Shown here: in pieces, positions 16,875-24,347 of the stretch
How the letters are laid out: every line of letters starts with the position of its first letter
Numbering within the stretch: position 1 is the first letter of the stretch
Origin: Ideonella paludis
GTDB taxonomy: Bacteria > Pseudomonadota > Gammaproteobacteria > Burkholderiales > Burkholderiaceae_C
NCBI RefSeq assembly: GCF_018069865.1
Contig: NZ_JAGQDG010000008.1
Span: forward strand, 62,001 to 126,000
Reading direction: 5' to 3'
Length of the DNA stretch: 64,000 nt
Translations under genes and position numbers: made by a program
Notes under the pieces: model-generated
The model's database searches: none
What the model was told of the DNA's origin: nothing
What the model saw: the letters and a program-made list of their open reading frames with translations, nothing else

Positions 16875-17426
16875 ATGACCGCCCCCACGGTGTCCCCCCA
16901 ATCCGCTTGGCCGACGGCCAGGCTGCTGCTGCGGCCATGGCAAGACAGCGACCGCGAGCCATTTGCTGCACTCAACGCCGACCCTGAAGTCATGCGTTAC
17001 TTCCCCAGCCCCTTGAGCCGAGCGCAAAGCGACGCCATGGTGGACCGCATCCAGCAGCGCATGGCCGAGCAAGGCTGGGGCCTGTGGGCCGTGCAGCGCC
17101 AAGACACCACCGCCTTCATCGGCTTTGTGGGCTTGGCCCGCCCCAATGCCGAGCTGCCCTTCGCACCCTGCGTGGAAGTCGGCTGGCGCTTGGCCCGCGC
17201 CCACTGGTACCAGGGCTTTGCCACCGAAGCCGCCCGCGAAGCTTTGCGTATCGGCTTTGAGTGCCTGGGCCTGCCCGAGATCGTGTCCTTCACCGCCGCT
17301 ATCAACCAGCCCTCACGGGCGGTGATGGAGCGCTTGGGAATGGTCAACCGTGGTGAGGACTTTGATCACCCGGCGGTGCCGGAGGGTAGCCCGCTGAGGA
17401 GGCATGTGTTGTATCGATTGAGTTAG
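16875..17426 (+). CDS. GNAT-family N-acetyltransferase (RimL-like)
   Basis: 183 residues from ATG 16875, preferred over ATG 16854 because GAGGTG sits at the right distance and the fold begins at once (WPTARLLLRPWQDSDREPF). Family landmarks: NADPEVMRYFP, WRLARAHWYQGFATEAAREAL (acetyl-CoA loop) and AAINQPSRAVMERLGM. It belongs to the RimJ/RimL-like branch. The ATG lies 10 bp after the HAD gene stop, so the two are co-transcribed. The acceptor substrate cannot be told from sequence. Confidence 0.88.
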   Translation: MTAPTVSPQSAWPTARLLLRPWQDSDREPFAALNADPEVMRYFPSPLSRAQSDAMVDRIQQRMAEQGWGLWAVQRQDTTAFIGFVGLARPNAELPFAPCVEVGWRLARAHWYQGFATEAAREALRIGFECLGLPEIVSFTAAINQPSRAVMERLGMVNRGEDFDHPAVPEGSPLRRHVLYRLS

Positions 17427-17435
17427 ACACAGGCC

Positions 17436-18347
17436 TCAGCAGCCGATCCAAAGCTCAATGCGGGTCAACTGGCCTTTGCTGTACTTCAGGTCGTAAGCGC
17501 TTTCCAACGAGGCGCCCTTGCGTGTTGGTACGCGCAGCGTGGAGGCATCAATCTCCATGGGCTTGAGACCGGACGAAGATTTGAAGGCTTCAAAGGACAG
17601 TGTGCTGCCTGGCACCTTGGTTGCGAAATCGAGGGTGCCTAGACTTGGGCCTAGGTCAGCCCACCGCAGCACCGCTGTCTTGCCATCACTTTCAAAGGCC
17701 GCGTGAGCGTAGGTCAGCAGCTTGATGTTGTCGGCCTCGTAGGCACTGTCGCACTCATGTGGAGACTTTTCCGTCTTCAGAGGCTCTCCAAGGGCTTGAT
17801 GGACTCTGCTGAGTGGCACCGGTTCAGCGGATACAGACAAGTCCTTGCCGAGGATGATCGAGATCGCCCCATCGTGACTGGCCGCAGCAGAAGGCGCTGA
17901 GGCTGAACTGGCGGCAGGCCCGCCCTTGCTACCACAAACATCTGCGGCAAAGGCTGCCTGATCAACCGCGCCGGACTTGCTGCGACAAGCCGCTTCGCAA
18001 TAGCGATTAAAGGCATCTTCGTTGAAGCCTGGCGTCTGCGAAGCGGCCACCCACTGAGACCTGGCCGCAGAAGGCAAGAACATGGAGATATCAGGGCCGC
18101 ACTGCGCCTCGTGAGCACAGGTGTTCAGGACTTCCAAGGCACTGGTGCAGGCTGAGGACAGTGCTAAAGCTTTCACAGGCGGCTCAACGGCCACCGACGA
18201 GGCCGCGACGATGGATTGGGAAGCAGTCTGTGGTGTAGTGGAGGTCCCGGAGGGGCTGCAGGCGGACAGAGCAACCGCGCTCAGCAGGGCCACGGCGCGG
18301 TGGAGGCTTGTCCAGGATTGGCGAGCAAACAGGGTGGAGTGGTTCAT
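17436..18347 (-). CDS. Lipoprotein, candidate immunity protein for the adjacent T6SS effector
   Basis: 303 residues. The signal peptide ends in the lipobox LSAC with Cys30 as lipid-anchored residue; after it comes a Ser/Ala linker, a cysteine-containing segment (residues ~65-135, about seven Cys, suggesting disulfides in the periplasm), a second Ala/Ser linker and a C-terminal domain (~155-303). It is the last gene after vgrG and the peptidoglycan hydrolase, 18 bp from the hydrolase stop. Effectors that attack the wall are paired with periplasmic immunity proteins, often lipoproteins, so this is the natural candidate. No known immunity family was recognised. The base composition is AT-richer than the flanking genes. 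Confidence 0.7.
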   Translation of the reverse strand: MNHSTLFARQSWTSLHRAVALLSAVALSACSPSGTSTTPQTASQSIVAASSVAVEPPVKALALSSACTSALEVLNTCAHEAQCGPDISMFLPSAARSQWVAASQTPGFNEDAFNRYCEAACRSKSGAVDQAAFAADVCGSKGGPAASSASAPSAAASHDGAISIILGKDLSVSAEPVPLSRVHQALGEPLKTEKSPHECDSAYEADNIKLLTYAHAAFESDGKTAVLRWADLGPSLGTLDFATKVPGSTLSFEAFKSSSGLKPMEIDASTLRVPTRKGASLESAYDLKYSKGQLTRIELWIGC

Positions 18348-18365
18348 GACAAGCTTGAGAAAATC

Positions 18366-20519
18366 CTATTTCGGCATCGTATAGCTGACCAGGAAGGGCA
18401 GGGGGTCTAGTCGCCCACCGAGCCCTTTGCCGATGTCGTTGGTGCGATGCCGGACTTCAAAGTGAAGGTGCCCTCCTTTGGCAATCGTCGTCATGCCCTT
18501 GGCGTTGCCACTGGCGCCGGTTTTGCCCAGCGCCTTTCCGGCAGTGACGAACTTGCCATTTGGTTTGTCCAGAGCTGCATCGATTTCGCTGAGGTGCGCA
18601 TAGAAAAAATACACCTCCTTATTGTTGGGGTAGCTCGCCTGGTAGTGCTTTCTTTGCTTTTCAGGCAGGTCATTGACATCGACAGCAAGCAGCACATAGG
18701 CACCAAAGTTGGCGGTCGCAGTGAAGGCTCTTGAGAGGCTGATCACCTTGCCATTGGCCACGGCATAGATAGTCGTGCCGGAATCGGCCGCCAAGTCAAT
18801 GCCTTGGTGATTCTTGGTGTTGTTGTTTCTGACCTTGCCGAAGGTGGCACTGCGGGCACTTGCAAGTCCCGCGGTTCGGATCGTGCAAACCGCCAATGGG
18901 TTGACCAGCTTTCCGATGCCACCAACAGTGCCGGGATCAGAGCTGCCCGCGGCAGGTGCCGGTGGGTTGGCTGTTTGTCTTGTGGGTGGAGACGGCGCAG
19001 GCACCGCCTTAGCTTTGGGTTTAGCCGCTGCTTGACCATTGAGCGCCTTGGCAATGTCGCTCATGGTTCTGGGCTGCAGACCATCGGGCTTCACCATGAA
19101 GTTCACGACGTTGATCTTGGAGTCCGTATAGGCGTAAAGCCAGTAAGGGTAGGCTAGGGCGTATTTGCCGTCGAAGCGCCCCGCTAGTTCCTTGGCTTTC
19201 TTTGCGCCAACTTGAATGGGAAGCAACTCCGCCGCTCGCTCTTCAGTCAGAGCACCCTTGATGACATCCAAGGCACCTGCCGCACCTTCGTGGTGTGCCA
19301 AGTACATGACTTTGGCCTTGTCTTCCGGTGCCAGTGCGGCAATATTCAGACCCTTGTCTGCCAAATAGTCGAGGTTGATCAAGCCATAGACCGCTGCTGC
19401 ATCTATGGAGTATGCAGGCGTGAAACGCAAGGCCAATACGGGCGCGGACTTGATGTCGGTCTTGACCTTTCCCTTCTTGCCGTAGATCGAGTAAGTGTCG
19501 CCCTGCCATTGGCCGTTGACCTGCTCATAGCCATGATCGGCCTTCAGTTTTTGATTGACGGCCGAACGCTTGTCTGTTGCGACCTGCAACCAGGTGCGAT
19601 TCAAGAATTGGGTGAGGCCAGCTGCACTTGAGCTTCCAGCTTGGGCGTTGGCGTTCCACTCACCACTCTCCAGTTTGCTGGCTTCGGCATTGATGAGGGC
19701 AGCCAGCGCATGGGGCGTCAGAGCATGCTTCTTGCTGATGTCCAACAGTAGTTTTCTGTACTTCTCGTTGGCGGGACTCAGGTGCAGGTTACCCTCCGCA
19801 AAAACTGCACCAACGGCCTGCTGTGGTTTGCCACCATCCACTCGAGTCTCTTTGACAACCGGCTGTGGCTGCTGTGGCTTGGGCGCTGTTGTGGCAGGGG
19901 CTGCGGCCGGTTTGCTTGCGGCACTGGATCCCACCTTGGCCGCTGGTGCTGGTGAACCGGAGCTAGGTTGAACGGGGATGTGGGGCGTTGGGTGGGTACG
20001 CTGAATCTCCCGCTTGACGTCGGCGCTAGCACGTGCGCTGCTGCCTTGTTCGACCCAATACTTGCCGCGCACCAGCATGCGCCGTGAAGTCAGGGTGAGC
20101 TGCTTCTTGCCGAGGGGTAAGGCCTCGTGTTCAGCAATCAGCGCGTACCGGCCGTCAAGCTCCTTGAACCACACTTTGAGACCTTTGGCGTGGTCCAAGA
20201 CTTTGACAGGGCCTACCAAGCCCTGATCAGATCCCACAAGCTCTTTGTGTCCTGCGTCGAATTCCAATTTCAGCTTTGGCCGTTTGATGGGGCGAAAGGC
20301 CAGGTCAAGTACGCGGATGGTGAGTTCTGTGTCCACGTCGTCTTGAGCGTCGGGCAGCACAATGACCTGACCAATGCTCAGGATGTGCTTTTGCCGACCT
20401 TGCAAGTGATTCAAACGGGCAAGCGTCTCTACGTCGGTGTCAAAGTGCTGACTGATGCCCCATAACGTGTCGCCAGATTTGACGGTGTAAGTTCTTGCCT
20501 TAGTGGCCATGGCGCTCAT
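18366..20519 (-). CDS. Candidate T6SS effector: LysM, transglycosylase-like and M23 peptidase peptidoglycan hydrolase
   Basis: 717 residues. Residues 10-56 are a LysM peptidoglycan-binding repeat. About 63-137 resemble a transthyretin-like beta domain. 178-225 are a Pro/Ala linker. About 250-480 look like a lysozyme/transglycosylase fold (candidate Glu279 in LINAEAS, then AAGLTQFLNRTWL). The C-terminus is an M23 (LytM) zinc endopeptidase with H571/D575 (HxxxD), H642 (YAHLS) and H684/H686 (HLHFEV). No signal peptide is visible, as expected for a T6SS cargo. The start overlaps the end of vgrG by 20 bp (ATG 20510 is an alternative), so the two are coupled. Cutting both glycan and peptide bonds is inferred from domains. 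Confidence 0.82.
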   Translation of the reverse strand: MSAMATKARTYTVKSGDTLWGISQHFDTDVETLARLNHLQGRQKHILSIGQVIVLPDAQDDVDTELTIRVLDLAFRPIKRPKLKLEFDAGHKELVGSDQGLVGPVKVLDHAKGLKVWFKELDGRYALIAEHEALPLGKKQLTLTSRRMLVRGKYWVEQGSSARASADVKREIQRTHPTPHIPVQPSSGSPAPAAKVGSSAASKPAAAPATTAPKPQQPQPVVKETRVDGGKPQQAVGAVFAEGNLHLSPANEKYRKLLLDISKKHALTPHALAALINAEASKLESGEWNANAQAGSSSAAGLTQFLNRTWLQVATDKRSAVNQKLKADHGYEQVNGQWQGDTYSIYGKKGKVKTDIKSAPVLALRFTPAYSIDAAAVYGLINLDYLADKGLNIAALAPEDKAKVMYLAHHEGAAGALDVIKGALTEERAAELLPIQVGAKKAKELAGRFDGKYALAYPYWLYAYTDSKINVVNFMVKPDGLQPRTMSDIAKALNGQAAAKPKAKAVPAPSPPTRQTANPPAPAAGSSDPGTVGGIGKLVNPLAVCTIRTAGLASARSATFGKVRNNNTKNHQGIDLAADSGTTIYAVANGKVISLSRAFTATANFGAYVLLAVDVNDLPEKQRKHYQASYPNNKEVYFFYAHLSEIDAALDKPNGKFVTAGKALGKTGASGNAKGMTTIAKGGHLHFEVRHRTNDIGKGLGGRLDPLPFLVSYTMPK

Positions 20520-23500
20520 CCATCACGTCAGACTCTTCCTCTCGACCTTCTTCATCACTGATCAGGTCTTCAGCAAACTGATCCGTTTCAGCGATCTCAG
20601 AGTCGTCCACATCCTCGAACTGCGCCGTCCATGAGTCGTAACCCGCCAAAGCCAAATAGTCTTGCACTTGTTCGGCCTGGGTCAGTTGAGTCGTGCCATC
20701 AGAGCTGAGCGCAGAGGTCCAAATTGATTGCCGACTTACAGGGTCGAACAACTGAATTTGTGCTTCAGAGAGGACCTCTCCCTCCAGTGAGTAAAGTGCA
20801 AAGGACTTTGCGTACTGTGCCTCTAACTTTGGAAGTTCGGGAAGACTCAGGGACGCGGACATGTTCCCCGGCCCCGTAAAGTTCTTCATCCCCGCCTTCA
20901 GCTCAATGCTGCCGGGCCCGGTGAGGCTGATCTTGCCGCCTTCGATGCGGATGGCGGCACCGCCGGCGGTCAGCAGGACGTGGCTGGGGGCGCCGACGGT
21001 GACTTCGGCGCTGGTGCTGGTGACGCTGACGTTGGCGTCGGAGGTGAGGTGGGTGGCGCCGCTTTGGGTTTGGGTTTGCACGCTGCCGCTGGCCGCGTGC
21101 AGGGCCATGCCGGTCTCGGTGTTGGGCTTGGCGGTGTGGGTGGCTTTGCCGTAGGTGTAGAGCACGATGCCGTCTTTGGCGGCACTGCTGTGGTGGCCTT
21201 GAGCCAAGTGTTGCAGGTCTTGCCCGGCGACCCACGTGCTGGTGGCGCCAGCGCTGATGAGGTGGTGGGCCGGGGTGACGCTGGCGACGCCGCCGGGGGC
21301 GGCCAGAATGAGGTCGGGGCGAGCCCAGGCGGGGATGGTGCCTTCACCGCCTTGAATGGCGGTGTTGGATGTCTCGCCTTGGATGGCGGTGTTGGAGGAC
21401 TCGCCTTGGTCGCTTCCGCTATCACCTGCCGCAGACGCTTCAGTGCCCCCGCTCTCCATCACCGCCGCCAAGCTCTTCAAGGTGGCATGGTGGCCGCGCT
21501 CGGCGGGCAGTTGCTTGTCGGCTTGCTCGGCCGTTGCACCCTTCACCTGAGGCTCCGTGGCCAGCTTGGCATGGTGGGCTTGGGCGCTCTCCGCCAGGGT
21601 GTGCAGCAGGGCTTGGCTTTGCTCCAGGCGGCTGATGGGCTCGCGGCTGTCCATTTGCGCACCGCCGCTGGTGCTGGTGGGTTTGGCATGTGCGCTGATG
21701 AGCAGGCCTTGCCCTGCGCGCACCGCGCCCCAGGCGCTGGTGGCCAGGTCCAGGCCGTGGCCTCGGGGCTGCAGGCGCTGGTTGTCGGTTTGCTGCAGCA
21801 GGTGGCCCAGTTGCAGGCGCGTGGCCGCGCTGCTGCTGGAGAGTTGGATGCGGTTGGCGCCGGGGCTGTCGTCCAGCACCAGTTGGTTGCAGCCGCCTTG
21901 GCCAGTGTGGCTGCTGCTCAGCTCCTGGCTCTTGAAGCCGCTGTGCACTTGGGGGTGGGCGTGTGCTTGTAAGTCGCCTTGCTTGGCATTGCCCGGGAAC
22001 CAGGCATTGGCGCTGCCCACGGCGCCTGCGGCCCCGGCCGAGACGGCGTTACCTTGTGCATCGGGCTGGCCCTGGCCGTTGTAGAGGCTGCCCAGTACCA
22101 CGGGGCGGTCGATGTCGCCGCCGGTGAAGCCCACCACGACCTCTTGCCCCACGCGGGGCGTGAACACGCTGCCCCAGTTGGCACCGCTTTGGCGCTCGGC
22201 CACACGCACCCAGCTCCAGGCGGCCTCTGACGCGGGCGCGTTAGAGCCGGCCACGTGGTCCAGGCGATGGCTGGATTGCGTGCCCCGCTGCCAGTGGAAC
22301 TGCACCTTGACGCGGTGGTCGCGGTCGGTGTGCACCGGGTCGCCCAGGCCCACCACCAACGCCGTTTGGACGCCGGTGATGCGGGGGCGGGGGCGCAGCC
22401 GCACTTCGGGTGTTTGCAGGGTACCGCTCGTGTCGGGCAGCGTGGCCAAGGCATAAGGGGCCACCGGCAGGGCCATGGGCTGAACCACCAGGGTGCAATG
22501 GTGGATGGGCTCGGGGCTTTGGTTGGGCAGGTCGCGCGCGGCGGCGTCTTCTGCATCGTCGTCTGCGCTGTCGTCGCGCGCGTGATCCACCAAGCTGATG
22601 CTGGACGCACCGGCGCCCAGCAGCTCTGCCCCTGCACCCAGCACGGCTTCAAAGGTCACGGGGCCGAGCAAATTGGCGAGGCCCGCTTTGATGTCGGCGC
22701 GCAGGTTGTTGCGGGCCTGATGCACGGTGGCGAGGGTGACGAACTGGTCGTCCAGCGGGTTCAGACCCGTGTGCAGTGGATGCTCCGTCAGCAGCCAGTG
22801 CGTGCCCGGGGCGGCTTGGCGCAGGCTGCTGCGCAGGCTCTGGCGGCTGCGCAGCGCGTCCAGCGCCTGCACCTGGCGCAGGGCCAAGCGCTCGCCGTGC
22901 GTGGCGTCTACATAGTTGTAGGCGCCGGGCACGTCGCTCAGGCTCAGCTCGGGCAGGGTGCCGGGGCCGCTGCCCGTTTGGCTGACCGGGCGCGCGCCCA
23001 AGCTGCGGTAGTCCTCGCTGGCCAGGTGTACGCTGGCCGCTTGCACCTGGGCCAGGCGGCTCAGGCTGTGCACGCTGTCTTCGGGCAGCACCGCGCTGCT
23101 CTGCGTGAAGCGCACTACGGGCTGGGCATTGGGCTTGAGCGCCGGGTTGTGGTCGGCGATCACCAGGGTGTGTTGGCCCAGGCCCGCGCCAGTGGGCGCG
23201 GCGCTGTGTTCCCACCACGCAAACAAACCTTCTTCGGCCAGCAGGCGCTGCACAAAGGCCAGGTCGGTCTCTTGGTATTGGGTGCACAGGCTGCGCTGCG
23301 GGTAGACGCTGGCATCGGCCAGCTCCCAGCGCCAAGCGGGCGCAAGCTGACCTTGGTTCTGGTAATCCGCGAAGACCTCATCGATGATCTGCATTACCGT
23401 TTGGTTCTGGAAGACCCACGCATCTTGGCGCTGGCCCAAAAAGGCCAGCCAGGGTTCCAGCGTGAGGCGGTAGCGGGCCAGCCCGCCGTCACTGCCCAGC

Positions 23501-23862
23501 AGAGCCACTTGGGTGATGTGGGCGTGCCAGGGGCGCAAGGTTCCGTCGGCCAGCAGCAGCTCCAGCACAGCGGGCTGGCCCATCAGGCTCTTGAGCTTCA
23601 GGTGGGTGTTGGTGCACAGCGCGTCCAGCTCAATGCGCAGGCCCGCGTCGCCCCCCTGCACGCTGGGGGCTTCGTGCAACAAGGCTTCTCGGATGGTGGC
23701 ACGCTCGGCCAACAGCACATCGGGGCCGAGTGGCGTGTGCAAGCGCAGCAGGCGCTGGGCTTGTGTGGGTGCCCCGCTGAGCTCCCCGCTGAGGGCAGCC
23801 ACCACCTGGCTGACCAAGGCCGCGGTGGAGGCAGGGAAGAGGGTGGCGATGGACATAGACAA
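20500..23862 (-). CDS. vgrG: VgrG, T6SS spike protein with C-terminal extension
   Basis: 1120 residues, longer than the ~650-850 usual for VgrG. The phage gp27-like part is seen early (LRLHTPLGPDVLLAER, YQETDLAFVQRLLAEEGLFAWWE), the gp5-like OB fold follows near 515-600 (HRVKVQFHWQRG, SWVRVAERQSGANWGSVFTPRVGQEVVVGF), then a repetitive beta-helix/DUF2345 region to about residue 1000. The last ~120 residues form a different domain (KSFALYSLEGEVLSEAQIQL...) that looks transthyretin-like and ends in a very acidic tail; such tails dock cargo effectors. A 27-bp tandem repeat lies in the linker. It forms the tip of the injected tube and is followed at once by its likely cargo. Confidence 0.95.
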   Translation of the reverse strand: MSMSIATLFPASTAALVSQVVAALSGELSGAPTQAQRLLRLHTPLGPDVLLAERATIREALLHEAPSVQGGDAGLRIELDALCTNTHLKLKSLMGQPAVLELLLADGTLRPWHAHITQVALLGSDGGLARYRLTLEPWLAFLGQRQDAWVFQNQTVMQIIDEVFADYQNQGQLAPAWRWELADASVYPQRSLCTQYQETDLAFVQRLLAEEGLFAWWEHSAAPTGAGLGQHTLVIADHNPALKPNAQPVVRFTQSSAVLPEDSVHSLSRLAQVQAASVHLASEDYRSLGARPVSQTGSGPGTLPELSLSDVPGAYNYVDATHGERLALRQVQALDALRSRQSLRSSLRQAAPGTHWLLTEHPLHTGLNPLDDQFVTLATVHQARNNLRADIKAGLANLLGPVTFEAVLGAGAELLGAGASSISLVDHARDDSADDDAEDAAARDLPNQSPEPIHHCTLVVQPMALPVAPYALATLPDTSGTLQTPEVRLRPRPRITGVQTALVVGLGDPVHTDRDHRVKVQFHWQRGTQSSHRLDHVAGSNAPASEAAWSWVRVAERQSGANWGSVFTPRVGQEVVVGFTGGDIDRPVVLGSLYNGQGQPDAQGNAVSAGAAGAVGSANAWFPGNAKQGDLQAHAHPQVHSGFKSQELSSSHTGQGGCNQLVLDDSPGANRIQLSSSSAATRLQLGHLLQQTDNQRLQPRGHGLDLATSAWGAVRAGQGLLISAHAKPTSTSGGAQMDSREPISRLEQSQALLHTLAESAQAHHAKLATEPQVKGATAEQADKQLPAERGHHATLKSLAAVMESGGTEASAAGDSGSDQGESSNTAIQGETSNTAIQGGEGTIPAWARPDLILAAPGGVASVTPAHHLISAGATSTWVAGQDLQHLAQGHHSSAAKDGIVLYTYGKATHTAKPNTETGMALHAASGSVQTQTQSGATHLTSDANVSVTSTSAEVTVGAPSHVLLTAGGAAIRIEGGKISLTGPGSIELKAGMKNFTGPGNMSASLSLPELPKLEAQYAKSFALYSLEGEVLSEAQIQLFDPVSRQSIWTSALSSDGTTQLTQAEQVQDYLALAGYDSWTAQFEDVDDSEIAETDQFAEDLISDEEGREEESDVMDERHGH
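21350..21403 (-). repeat. 27-bp tandem repeat inside vgrG
   Basis: Two nearly identical 27-bp units (21350-21376 and 21377-21403), plus the start of a third, encode a repeated nonapeptide of the form SNTAIQGE[T/G] in the linker before the VgrG beta-helix region. The frame is kept, so copy-number change would lengthen the linker without breaking the protein. Confidence 0.8.
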
Positions 23863-23922
23863 AAAGAACAGGGCTGGGGGGCGAGCCGACTGGGCGTACT
23901 TAAACGGCAGGCACAGCCAGCG

Positions 23923-24297
23923 TCAGAGGAGATCCAAGCGGATCAGGCCGCCTGGCTGTGCAGGATGGAGTTTCAGACGCCAGCGGGCGGCGGGCGCGCT
24001 GCTGTACAGGCGCACACTCAGCCGGCCGTCTTGGGGCAGATGCTCGACCTCCCACGGCCCCGCACTCATAGCCCGCAAGGCGGCTTGGGCTTGCACACGG
24101 CAGTGTGCGGGGGCCTGGGCCAGCCAGGCGATCAGCAGCTCGGGCTCGTGCTCGTCGTTGGCCAAGGCCGACCCCAGCCAGGGCCGCAGGGCCTCCCAGC
24201 TGTGCGGCATGCAAAACGCCGCCGCGGCGCTGTGCGGGCCGCAGGCGGGGCGGGCTGCAGGGGCTGAGGGCGTCGCAGAATTCAGTGAGTCGTCCAT
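23923..24297 (-). CDS. Small T6SS-locus protein between clpV and vgrG
   Basis: 124 residues from ATG 24297, which has a good ribosome site (AGGAG) about 8 nt upstream. The N-terminal ~25 residues are Ala/Pro/Ser-rich; the rest (SWEALRPWLGSALANDEHEPELLIAWLAQAPAH and a beta-rich end with WEVEHLPQDGRLSVRLY) looks like one small alpha/beta domain. No signal peptide or membrane helix. I do not know the family. Its place directly before vgrG in the operon suggests a cytosolic helper for VgrG or cargo loading, which is inference. The ORF is often overcalled from an upstream TTG/GTG. Confidence 0.72.
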   Translation of the reverse strand: MDDSLNSATPSAPAARPACGPHSAAAAFCMPHSWEALRPWLGSALANDEHEPELLIAWLAQAPAHCRVQAQAALRAMSAGPWEVEHLPQDGRLSVRLYSSAPAARWRLKLHPAQPGGLIRLDLL

Positions 24298-24347
24298 GAC
24301 GGCATCTCCTATCCATACGGGGCACCACAAGTGCGTGGATCATCCGC

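Noticed and set aside
20980-24267. Long open frames on the plus strand opposite vgrG (330 and 670 codons)
   Set aside because: They lie wholly antisense to VgrG, are Gly/Ala/Gln-rich with no domain, and arise from GC-rich codon bias.
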